Positions 26,742 through 33,883 of a DNA stretch of 33,883 nucleotides are shown here, piece after piece (the stretch's first letter is position 1; every line of letters begins with the position of its first letter). The position numbers were made by a program, and so were the translations under genes. Origin of the DNA: a virus; IMG/VR virus record IMGVR_UViG_3300046011_007459, positions 1 to 33,883 of that record; one strand, written 5' to 3'. The notes beneath the pieces were generated by a model. It was not told where the DNA came from. It made no database searches and saw nothing but the letters and a program-made list of their open reading frames with translations.

Positions 26742-29700
26742 GTGGCTACCGAGGTAGGCGCGGCATATGTTGAGCTAAGCGCACGCACACAGGCGCTTGA
26801 GGCGGGCCTTGCGCGGGCCAACGCCAAGCTTGTGGCCTTCTCCAAGCAGGCTGACGGCACATCAGCCCGTGGCTCGGCTGCCCTGTCGGCAATGGGACGC
26901 GGGGCGAAGCTCGCGGGCCTTGCGGTTGCGGGTGGCCTTGCCCTTGCGGTCAAGTCGGCGGCGAGCTTTGACAGCCAAATGAGCCAGGTCAAGGCCGTGA
27001 CCAACGCCACGGCCAAGCAAATGGACGCGCTCAGGTCGTCGGCGCTTAAGGTGAGCGCATCGGCGCAGGGCTTTGGCTACACCGCCAAGGAAGTGGCGCA
27101 GGCGCAGACCGAGCTTGGTAAGGCCGGCCTTTCGGTCGCGCAAATCATGGGCGGGGGCATGCGCTCGGCGCTCACGCTTGCCAAGGCCGGCAATTTGCAG
27201 CTGGCCGATGCCGCGGCCTACACGGCCAACGCCATGGCGCAATTCAACATGGCGGGAAGCCAGGCCGGGCAGGTTGCCGACGCCATGGCAACGGCCGCCA
27301 ACGCAACCACGGCCGACGTCGGTGACTTCGGCATGGCGCTTGTGCAGACGGGTGCGGCTGCCCGCTCGGCCGGCATGAGCTTCAACGCGACCATGACGGC
27401 GCTGACGGCCCTTGCCAAGTCGGGCGTCAAGGGCTCGGACGCCGGTACGTCGCTCAAGACGTCGCTTATTCAGCTGATTAAGCCGACGACCAAGCAGCAG
27501 GAAGCGGCGAAGGCTGCCGGGATTTCGTTCCTTGACCAAAACAAGGAAATGCGCTCGCTGTCCGATATCTCGGCGCAGCTGATTACCAAGACCGCAAAGA
27601 TGACCCAAGCGCAGCGCACCGCGCTTTTTGCGACTCTTGCGGGCACCGACGGCGTGCGCACCCTGCTCGCGCTCTACAACGCCGGCCCGGCGACGCTTGA
27701 CAAGTATTCGGCGCAGCTTGGCAAGGCAGGCACCGCCACCAGCATGGCCGCCACCATGAATGACAACGCCGCGGGCCGCTTCAAGCAGCTTATGGCCACG
27801 TTGCAGGCGGCCGGCATCCAAATAGGCCAGGCACTACTTCCGCCGCTGGTTGCCATGGCGCAGGCATTTGCCGCAGTCATCGGCAAGGTGACGGCGTTCA
27901 AGCCCATTGCCTACGCTGCCGCCGCCGCGATTGGGGTACTGCTTGCGGCCATGGCCGTCAACAAGGTCATTGCCTTTGGCGGCGCGATTGCCGAGGCCGC
28001 AAGCCATGTGGCAAAGCTTGGTGCGGCAAAGGCCGCCGTTGGCGCGTTTGGCACCGCCATGGAAGCCGGCGCGACCAAGGGCGGGGCGCTCAAGGCGGCC
28101 CTCAGCGCCTTCGGCACCGCGCTTCCCTTCGGCCCCCTTGGCGTGCTTGCGGGTGCTGCCGCTGCCGGTGCGGCCGGGCTCTTGCTCTTTGGCCGCAACA
28201 CCGATTCGGCTGCCGCCCGCCAGGCGTTCTTTGCGCAGTCGTCAAACACCGCCACCGCAGCAATCAACGGCGTCACCGCGGCGCTCAATGGGCAAATCAG
28301 CGCCATGATGGGGCTCAATCAATCGAACATGAGCGCCGCGCAGTCGCGCACCGCCGCGACCGCTGCCGAGAGGGCGTACAACAGCGCCCTTAGCGCCGGC
28401 AAGGGGCCGGGCGAGTCGGCGGCTCAGTACGTGCAGCGCCTTGACGGGCTCAGGCGAAACATGGTGCGCACTTCGCAGCAAGCGACCATGGCAGAGCAGG
28501 CCAACGTCAACCAGGTCAACAAAAGCCGCATGAGCGTTGACCAAATGGTTGCGTCAACGTCCAAGGCCACCAACGAGCAGCAAAAGCACATCAACAACCT
28601 GCGCCAAGGGCTTATGGCACAGAATCAATGGACGATGTCAAGCCGCGAGCGCGAAAAGCTTGCGCTGGATATCACCGCGGCCGAGGGCAAGCTTGGGCAA
28701 ATGGAAGCCAAGCGGCCCGGCGTCATTCGCAACACCATTGCCGCGTTGCAGCAATACAAGAAAGACGTCAGGGCGTCGGCAGCCTCAGACGGTGAGAAGG
28801 CCGCAGCGGTCAAGGCGGCTGACGACGGGATTGCCAAGCTCAAGACACAGCTGCAAAACGTCGGCAAGGTCAAGGTTGACCCCAAGGTAAAGGTGGCAAC
28901 CGACGAGCCGCAGCGGCGCATTAACGAGCTTCGTCAGTCCATGGGGCTTATCAAAGACAAGAGCGCCACCGTCACCGTCACGGTGATTGAAAACAAGCGC
29001 GTTGGCAAGTACGCGGGCGGATATGTCACGGGCTTTGCCTCGGGCGGAACGGTGCGCGGCCCGGCCGGGCGCGACAAGGTGCCCGCAATGCTGACCGCGG
29101 GTGAGGTGGTGCTTAACGACCGCCAGCAGCGCCTTGTCAACGGCGGCATGAGCATCGACGACGCGCTCAGGCGCACGGGCGCGGCCTTTGCCAAGGGCAA
29201 GGGGCGCAAGGGCGGAAGCGGCAAGCCCAAGCGCAAGCCCAAGGAATCCGACGCGGCCTACCAGGCGCGTGTTTCCAAGTGGGAGCAGGCCAACGACAAG
29301 GTCAAGACCGCAGCGGGTGGGGTCGGGCAGGCGCTAAGCACCGTGGCCCTCAAGCAATTTGACGACAAGAGCGCAAAGGGCCTGGCCGACCTTCAGCGGC
29401 AATCGCAAGGCCGCATGGACACCATTTCGCGCACCTACCAGGGCGGCGTGGTCAAGGTCGGTGACTCGTGGCAGCGCATCACCGGGAGCATTGAGCAGGC
29501 CGATAAGGACCAGGCTTCGGCGCTTAAGGACATTGAGGATAGGTACTCGGGCCTGTTCACCGCGCTTGACAAGCAGTTTGCGACCAAGGGTGCCGAGCTC
29601 AAGGCCAAGTTTGACGCGCTCACGCCGGCCGAGCAGGCGCTTAAGGACTTGCAGGACGCGGCCTCGCAGACTGACCTTGCCGGTGCGCTCTCAGACGCCC

Positions 29701-30572
29701 AAGGCAAGCTGACCGAGGCGCGTGACTTCGGTGACCCGGCCGCGATTGCCGCCGCTGAGAAGGCCGTTCGTGACGCTGAACGCAACATGCGTATTGCCGA
29801 GCTCACCAAGACAGCCGAGGCCGAGCGGGCGCAGCGTGAAACCGACCGCGCTGCCGAGGAAGCCGCAATGCAGGCCGACTACGACACCAAAAAGGCGGCG
29901 CTCCAAACGGCGCTTGACGGTGAGCTTGAGGCCAAGCGGGTGGCCGGCGAAACGGCCCGCATGATTCTTGAAGCGCAAATGGCCGAGCAGCAGGCCATTG
30001 AGGCCAATCGCCTTGCCGAGGATTCCGCCGCCTACGACACCGCCCGCGCCAACGAGCGCGTCAAGCTTGAGGCCAGGCTTGCCGCCATGACCGCGCACTT
30101 TGAGGCGGTGCGCACTATGAGCATTGGCAAGACCAAGGGCACGGTCAAGCGGCTCAACCAGCTTGCAACGGATTTCCTTTCCTCGGGCCGGAACCTCGGT
30201 GACAATTTCGCCACCGGACTTACCGAGGTGTTGCCGCGCATCGGTGCCGCAGGCAAGGCTATTGCCGACATTCTCAAGGACTACCTCAAGACCGGAAGCC
30301 CGACCAAGCGCGGGCCAATGTCCGACCTTGACCATTGGTGGGACGGCTTTGTTCCCGCCCTTGAGGACGGGCTTGACACCCCGGCGCTCGCGTCGACTAT
30401 TGCCGGCGCAAGCTCTCCCGGTGCCATGGGCTCGGGCGGCGGCGGGCGTACTCAGGTCATCAACCTCACCGTCAACGACAGCACATTTGCCGGCATGAGC
30501 CGCGAGCAGGCCGACCGCGTTGCGCGTGAGATTCAGTCGGCGCTTGACCGCCAGGTGAGGGCGTCGCTCTAG
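26742..30572 (+). CDS. Tail tape measure protein
   Basis: A 1276-residue protein from GTG 26742 with GAAAGGG upstream. Residues 1-400 hold the TP901-type core (SARTQALEAGLARANAKL, SQMSQVKAVTNATAKQMDALRSSALKVSA, AQTELGKAGLS). Hydrophobic stretches near 385-410 (YAAAAAIGVLLAAMAVN) and 465-485 may insert into the membrane. A coiled-coil C-terminal part rich in Glu, Gln and Ala follows (about 860-1170). By the rule of about 0.15 nm per residue it predicts a tail of about 190 nm. It fixes tail length and may help DNA entry. It is the longest gene in the window. Confidence 0.95.
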   Translation: MATEVGAAYVELSARTQALEAGLARANAKLVAFSKQADGTSARGSAALSAMGRGAKLAGLAVAGGLALAVKSAASFDSQMSQVKAVTNATAKQMDALRSSALKVSASAQGFGYTAKEVAQAQTELGKAGLSVAQIMGGGMRSALTLAKAGNLQLADAAAYTANAMAQFNMAGSQAGQVADAMATAANATTADVGDFGMALVQTGAAARSAGMSFNATMTALTALAKSGVKGSDAGTSLKTSLIQLIKPTTKQQEAAKAAGISFLDQNKEMRSLSDISAQLITKTAKMTQAQRTALFATLAGTDGVRTLLALYNAGPATLDKYSAQLGKAGTATSMAATMNDNAAGRFKQLMATLQAAGIQIGQALLPPLVAMAQAFAAVIGKVTAFKPIAYAAAAAIGVLLAAMAVNKVIAFGGAIAEAASHVAKLGAAKAAVGAFGTAMEAGATKGGALKAALSAFGTALPFGPLGVLAGAAAAGAAGLLLFGRNTDSAAARQAFFAQSSNTATAAINGVTAALNGQISAMMGLNQSNMSAAQSRTAATAAERAYNSALSAGKGPGESAAQYVQRLDGLRRNMVRTSQQATMAEQANVNQVNKSRMSVDQMVASTSKATNEQQKHINNLRQGLMAQNQWTMSSREREKLALDITAAEGKLGQMEAKRPGVIRNTIAALQQYKKDVRASAASDGEKAAAVKAADDGIAKLKTQLQNVGKVKVDPKVKVATDEPQRRINELRQSMGLIKDKSATVTVTVIENKRVGKYAGGYVTGFASGGTVRGPAGRDKVPAMLTAGEVVLNDRQQRLVNGGMSIDDALRRTGAAFAKGKGRKGGSGKPKRKPKESDAAYQARVSKWEQANDKVKTAAGGVGQALSTVALKQFDDKSAKGLADLQRQSQGRMDTISRTYQGGVVKVGDSWQRITGSIEQADKDQASALKDIEDRYSGLFTALDKQFATKGAELKAKFDALTPAEQALKDLQDAASQTDLAGALSDAQGKLTEARDFGDPAAIAAAEKAVRDAERNMRIAELTKTAEAERAQRETDRAAEEAAMQADYDTKKAALQTALDGELEAKRVAGETARMILEAQMAEQQAIEANRLAEDSAAYDTARANERVKLEARLAAMTAHFEAVRTMSIGKTKGTVKRLNQLATDFLSSGRNLGDNFATGLTEVLPRIGAAGKAIADILKDYLKTGSPTKRGPMSDLDHWWDGFVPALEDGLDTPALASTIAGASSPGAMGSGGGGRTQVINLTVNDSTFAGMSREQADRVAREIQSALDRQVRASL

Positions 30573-31892
30573 GTGGCCGAGGCGACTTACACCGTGCGGG
30601 TGGCGTGGGAACCCACGCCGAGCAACGCCTTTTTCCTTGACGGCTCGGCGCTTAACGGCACCGACCAGCTGACCAACAAGTATTCGGACTCGCTGGACGT
30701 GCTCACGTTTGACGTGTCGCGCTTTGCCGAGCCGGGGCCGGTTGGCACAAACCCCGCGGGCACCGACACCTTCGGCAGCAGCTTTGACGCCCTTTACTCA
30801 GACGTCAGCGCCGACGTGCAAGCCGTGACGGTGAGAAGGGGCAGGGATAGCAACCTAAGTGCTTTCCAAGCCGGCGAGGCGGTCATTCGGCTCAAGGACT
30901 TGGCCGGGGAGTATTCGCCGCTCAACACCTCGTCACCGCTTTACCCGAACGTTGTGCCTGGCCGCAACATTTTCGTCGAAGCCACCTTTGGCACCGTGAC
31001 GTATGGGGTATTCCGCGGCTTTGTGCGGTCCATTGAGTACGACCCCGCGCCAGGTGCCCGCCACACCACCATTCACGCGCAAGACCTTTTTCTTTACCTG
31101 TCGCGCTCGCGGCCGACGATTACCAACACCGGCACGGTCACGACCGGCCAGGCAATCGGCACGGTGCTCACCGCGATTGATTGGACCGAAACCGCGTACC
31201 GCTCGCTTGGGACGGGCGACACCATAAACGCTGGCTTTGCCAACAACGCGGAGTCAACGGCGCTTGAGCTCATTGAGGGGTTTGTCGAAACCGAGAGGGG
31301 TGAGGCGTTTCACTCCAAGGACGGCGTATTTGTGTACCGAGACAGGTACGCCAGGTACAAGCGCCAAAGCGCCGGCACGCTCACCAACGTCGCCGCCGAA
31401 GCTACCGCCGCCACCGACCTCACCAACATTCGAAACCGCGCCAAGGTCGTCAAGACCGGAAGCGGGACGGCGACGTGGACCGATTACGCATCGGCCACCA
31501 ATTACGGGTTCAGCGACTACCCGACGATTGACTCGCCGTATATCAACACCGCTGCGCAGGGCACCGCACTCGCGCAATGGCTTGTGGCGCAGACTAAAGA
31601 CCCGAGCCCCCCGGTGAGGTCGCTGCGCTTTGTCGCCAACAAGACCGACGCGCTTATGGTGCAGGCACTAAGCCGCGACCTTGGCGACCGCATCACCGTT
31701 GCTGACACGTCAATTGGCGGCACCGCCGATTTCTACATTGAGGGCATTGACCATCAAATTAAGAACGGCGGCAAGCTGCATGAGGTTGCCTATTCACTTA
31801 GCAAGGTGCCGACCGCAGCGCCGATTATCTTTGGTACATCCACGATTTACCCCGGCAGCCGTTTTGACAGCGCCGACGTTTTCGCCTTCTAG
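30573..31892 (+). CDS. Minor tail protein (distal tail/hub-like)
   Basis: A 439-residue protein from GTG 30573, immediately after the tape measure stop. It has a beta-rich N-terminus (YTVRVAWEPTPSNAFFLDG), VTVRRGRDSNLSAFQAGEAVIRLKDLAG, YGVFRGFVRSIEYDP and IHAQDLFLYLSRSRP, and the C-terminal DLGDRITVADTSIGG and EVAYSLSKVP. These are typical of actinophage minor tail proteins forming the tail tip. It is the only large tip protein in the window, so the tip appears simple. Confidence 0.75.
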   Translation: MAEATYTVRVAWEPTPSNAFFLDGSALNGTDQLTNKYSDSLDVLTFDVSRFAEPGPVGTNPAGTDTFGSSFDALYSDVSADVQAVTVRRGRDSNLSAFQAGEAVIRLKDLAGEYSPLNTSSPLYPNVVPGRNIFVEATFGTVTYGVFRGFVRSIEYDPAPGARHTTIHAQDLFLYLSRSRPTITNTGTVTTGQAIGTVLTAIDWTETAYRSLGTGDTINAGFANNAESTALELIEGFVETERGEAFHSKDGVFVYRDRYARYKRQSAGTLTNVAAEATAATDLTNIRNRAKVVKTGSGTATWTDYASATNYGFSDYPTIDSPYINTAAQGTALAQWLVAQTKDPSPPVRSLRFVANKTDALMVQALSRDLGDRITVADTSIGGTADFYIEGIDHQIKNGGKLHEVAYSLSKVPTAAPIIFGTSTIYPGSRFDSADVFAF

Positions 31893-31905
31893 GAGGGGGC
31901 GCTAA

Positions 31906-32463
31906 ATGCCTAAGACCTACAACAGCATTCCCTCAGTGAATACCGGCGATGTGCTGACCGCAACGGCGTGGAACAACCAAGCCACCAACGTGAACAACTA
32001 CCGCGTGCCGCCGTCCGTGCGTGCGGTTCGTACAAGTGACCTAACTGGATACACTTCGGGCGCTCCGATCACATGGCAGAGCGATTCGGCGTCTGGGGGC
32101 TATGACGAAGACGCAATGTGGGACGCTGGCGATGCCACCAAAATCTTCTTTCCCACGGCGGGCATCTACACCGTATCTTTAAAGGTGTACCTGACATGCA
32201 CCGCGACCCTCACTTCCATGAATCTCGGTGCCGCCACTAACGCCCTTACAAGTGCTACGACCACTTACGTCTCGGGGCACGCGGTAGATAGCACGGTGGC
32301 CGCGTTCGGCGTGATGACCTTCACCGCGAAAGTCGCCGCTGACGACTACATGACGTTCGGCGTTTTCCCGAAGGGTGGCAGCGCGTACATCATCAACGGG
32401 GCAGCGTCTGATGCGTTCGACCAAACGAGTGTGTCGGCAACGTGGATCGGGCAGGCGTCGTAA
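31906..32463 (+). CDS. Tail fibre/receptor-binding-like beta protein, atypical composition
   Basis: A 185-residue protein with the strongest ribosome-binding site of the region (AGGAGGGGG). The N-terminal NTGDVLTATAWNNQATNVNN is an attachment-like motif seen in phage tip proteins. The rest is beta-rich (FPTAGIYTVSLKVYLTC, VMTFTAKVAADDYMTFGVFP, YIINGAASDAF) and could be a C1q-like jelly roll. Codon use is less biased than in neighbours and it has two of the roughly five GATC sites of the genome (32067, 32445), suggesting recent acquisition. It probably contacts the host surface. Confidence 0.65.
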   Translation: MPKTYNSIPSVNTGDVLTATAWNNQATNVNNYRVPPSVRAVRTSDLTGYTSGAPITWQSDSASGGYDEDAMWDAGDATKIFFPTAGIYTVSLKVYLTCTATLTSMNLGAATNALTSATTTYVSGHAVDSTVAAFGVMTFTAKVAADDYMTFGVFPKGGSAYIINGAASDAFDQTSVSATWIGQAS

Positions 32464-32960
32464 TGCCGTGGACGACCCCCGAAACCTTTACGGCAGGGCA
32501 GACGCTTACCGCTGCCAGCATGAACATCGTGAGCGGCAACCTCACGGAACTTGCGGGCATCGGTTCCGGCGCGTGGACGACGTACACGCCGACCATTGGC
32601 AACGTGACGCAGGGCAACGGGACGCGGGTTGCCAAGTACGCGCAGGCCGGTAAGTGGGTTGCGTTCTATGTTTCGTTCACCCTAGGTTCAACGTCCTCCG
32701 TTGGGGCCGCGGCAATCACCGTGTCACTCCCCGTTACCGCCGCCGCCATTGGCTCAGGTGCGTTGTGGGGGCAGGTAGTGGACACCGGGACGCAGAACTA
32801 CCCGATGTTTCCCATTTGGGCCAGCACCACAAGCCTCACGCTTGCCGCCATCAACGCCGCAGGCACCTACGCGGTTGCCGCAGGGTTGGCAACGACGGTG
32901 CCATTTACATGGGGCAACACCGACGTGTTTTACGTCGGCGGACTGTACGAGGCGGCATGA
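32463..32960 (+). CDS. Second tail fibre-like beta protein
   Basis: A 165-residue protein, ATG overlapping the stop of the previous gene. The N-terminus FTAGQTLTAASMNIVSGNLTEL is like that of the preceding protein (G-x-x-LTA...N...N), and then a beta-rich body (WTTYTPTIGNVTQGNGTRVAKYAQAG, WVAFYVSFTLGSTSS, VPFTWGNTDVFYVGGLYEA) follows. The first motif and WTTYTP-type openings are seen in phage tail-fibre domains. It may share an attachment point with the protein at 31906. Confidence 0.65.
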   Translation: MPWTTPETFTAGQTLTAASMNIVSGNLTELAGIGSGAWTTYTPTIGNVTQGNGTRVAKYAQAGKWVAFYVSFTLGSTSSVGAAAITVSLPVTAAAIGSGALWGQVVDTGTQNYPMFPIWASTTSLTLAAINAAGTYAVAAGLATTVPFTWGNTDVFYVGGLYEAA

Positions 32961-33211
32961 CCACCAGCGATGTTGACCGCTTGTATGCGGGGCTTGCTGA
33001 AGTGGCATCCGAGGTGCGCGGGTATCGCCGCGAGCTTAACGGCAAGCTCAATGACGCCAACGAGCGCATTACCGAGCTTGAGAAGGCCAACGCCAAGCGC
33101 GAGGGGCAGGACATTGGCAAGGGCACCATTGGCAAGTGGGTGCTCGGTGTCGCTGCCGTGAGCGCGTCCATTGGCTCGGTGTTCGGCGTCATCATGGCGG
33201 TGAGCCAATGA
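32957..33211 (+). CDS. Small coiled-coil/TM protein, XhlA-like lysis accessory
   Basis: An 84-residue protein. A charged coiled coil (residues 5-48: DRLYAGLAEVASEVRGYRREL, NDANERITELEKANAKREG) precedes one C-terminal TM segment (WVLGVAAVSASIGSVFGVIMAV). This layout matches haemolysin XhlA/holin-like accessory proteins that lie next to endolysins. It is coupled to the fibre and endolysin genes by 4-bp overlaps. It may aid membrane permeabilisation with the holin-like protein at 255. Confidence 0.7.
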   Translation: MTTSDVDRLYAGLAEVASEVRGYRRELNGKLNDANERITELEKANAKREGQDIGKGTIGKWVLGVAAVSASIGSVFGVIMAVSQ

Positions 33212-33883
33212 GGACGCTGCGCCTTACCTCCCCCGCCATGCGCGGCCAGGACGTGCGCGAGGTGCAGCGCCGCCTTGGCATCAAGATTGACGGCGTCTAC
33301 GGCCCGGCGACGGCCGGCGCGGTCAAGGCGTGGAAATGGCGCTTTGGCTTCCACAAGAAATTTGTCAACGGCCAGGTCACCGCATCCGACTTCGCCTACC
33401 TCACCGGCAAGCGCGGCAAGACCATGCTGCAAAAGGTACGGGCCAAGCGCCGGGCAGCTGCCGCACGCAAGCGGGAGGGCAAGCAGCTTCGCGCCATGCG
33501 CGTCATGGTCGGGTGGGCCAACAAGCGCCTTGTTGAGCAGCCCGCCCATTCCAATGTCGTGCCCTACCTCGTGGCCCGCGGGCGCAAGCTCGGCGTTGCG
33601 CCTGGCTACTACCGCATGGGGTGGCCGTGGTGTGCGTATGCCGTCATGCTCGCCGCCCTTGAGGAAGGTTCCGCGACCGCCCGTGACGGGCTCGTGCGGG
33701 GCCGGTTTAACCCGCTCTACGTGCCCGAGATTGAGGCGCAGGCACGCGCCGGCCGCTACGGCATGCGGCTTGTGTCGTGGGACAACGCCAAGCCCGGTGA
33801 TTTCGTCACCTTCAATTGGGACGGTGGCGTGCCCGACCATATCGGCATGCTCGTGGAGCGGTACCCCGACTCGGCCAAGTGCT
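33208..33883 (+). CDS. Endolysin, N-terminal part (PG-binding and CHAP domains), runs off the window
   Basis: The gene continues at position 1 (1-243), total 263 residues. Residues 5-48 form a peptidoglycan-binding domain 1 (MRGQDVREVQRRLGIKIDGVYGPATAGAVKAWKWRFG). A basic linker (KRRAAAARKREGKQL) follows. The CHAP domain begins around 112 with WPWCAYAVMLA, in which Cys142 is the probable nucleophile, and FNPLYVPEIEAQA precedes the break. The catalytic His is at residue 211, on the other side of the joined ends. It is coupled to the XhlA-like gene (ATGA). Confidence 0.9.
   Translation, partial: MRTLRLTSPAMRGQDVREVQRRLGIKIDGVYGPATAGAVKAWKWRFGFHKKFVNGQVTASDFAYLTGKRGKTMLQKVRAKRRAAAARKREGKQLRAMRVMVGWANKRLVEQPAHSNVVPYLVARGRKLGVAPGYYRMGWPWCAYAVMLAALEEGSATARDGLVRGRFNPLYVPEIEAQARAGRYGMRLVSWDNAKPGDFVTFNWDGGVPDHIGMLVERYPDSAKC
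33757..33882. repeat. Terminal overlap of a circular assembly (copy 2)
   Basis: This stretch repeats positions 1-126 exactly; base 33883 (T) differs from base 127 (G). It joins the endolysin reading frame, as expected for a circular map of about 33756 bp. Confidence 0.85.

Noticed and set aside
26862-27821. Long leftward ORF of 319 codons inside the tape measure gene
   Set aside because: Arg/His/Gly-rich antisense shadow of a high-GC gene; the sense frame is clearly tape measure.
32905-33840. Long leftward ORF of 311 codons over the lysis genes
   Set aside because: Antisense to well-supported lysis proteins; no motif and no ribosome-binding site.
1-33883. Biological direct terminal repeat of 126 bp
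   Set aside because: The repeat lies inside the endolysin and restores its frame, and its length is close to a common assembly k-mer; an assembly overlap is simpler.

Overview
The window reads as the essentially complete genome of a temperate, siphovirus-like bacteriophage, opened at an arbitrary point inside its endolysin gene. The first 126 bases recur at 33757-33882, so the ends join into a circle of about 33.76 kb. A tyrosine integrase sits beside an unbroken attP that carries the 3' half of a tRNA-Ser(UGA), so this is the excised or virion form, not an integrated prophage. High GC, dense ATGA/GTGA overlaps, many GTG/TTG starts, Zn-ribbon microproteins and an Rpf-like secreted protein point to an actinobacterial host. 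That host call is inference from gene style and is not proven here.

Layout: 1-518 end of lysis (endolysin C-terminus, holin-like protein). 524-2001 HTH protein, Mre11-like phosphoesterase and a small protein. 1998-2902 immunity region with two leftward XRE repressors. 3016-6295 rightward early operon: tiny membrane protein, RecT annealing protein, Cas4/RecB-like Fe-S nuclease, Zn-ribbon protein, Xis-like protein. 6292-7730 integrase, attP and putative integrase arm sites. 7729-10483 an Rpf/lysozyme-like secreted protein, micromembrane proteins, VRR-NUC nuclease and replication genes with an iteron-like tract. 10483-13016 terminase genes with an SSB gene between the small and large subunits. 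14056-20312 head genes: portal, MuF-zincin fusion, scaffold, major capsid protein. 20325-20392 a strong nested-hairpin terminator. 20405-23174 a sugar cassette (two glycosyltransferases and an NDP-sugar epimerase). 23171-32960 connector, tail tube (two paralogues), frameshifted tail chaperones, tape measure, tail and fibre genes. 32957 to the end: TM lysis protein and endolysin.

Two leftward gene cassettes (13786 to 12997 and 18249 to 17374) interrupt the rightward head operon. Each is preceded by the same promoter design: a perfect TTGACA -35 box and a -10 box buried in a near-identical 16-bp palindrome, about 28 bp from the first start codon. They look like a co-regulated pair of accessory modules of unknown function.

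The most unusual points are: the MuF-metallopeptidase fusion, a candidate virion-delivered effector; the glycosylation cassette insulated from the capsid genes by a terminator; the paired leftward modules; near-total depletion of GATC (about five sites seen by eye), two of which lie in one compositionally different tail-fibre gene; duplicated tail-tube proteins; and a tail-chaperone frameshift that must be +1 or -2 instead of the usual -1.
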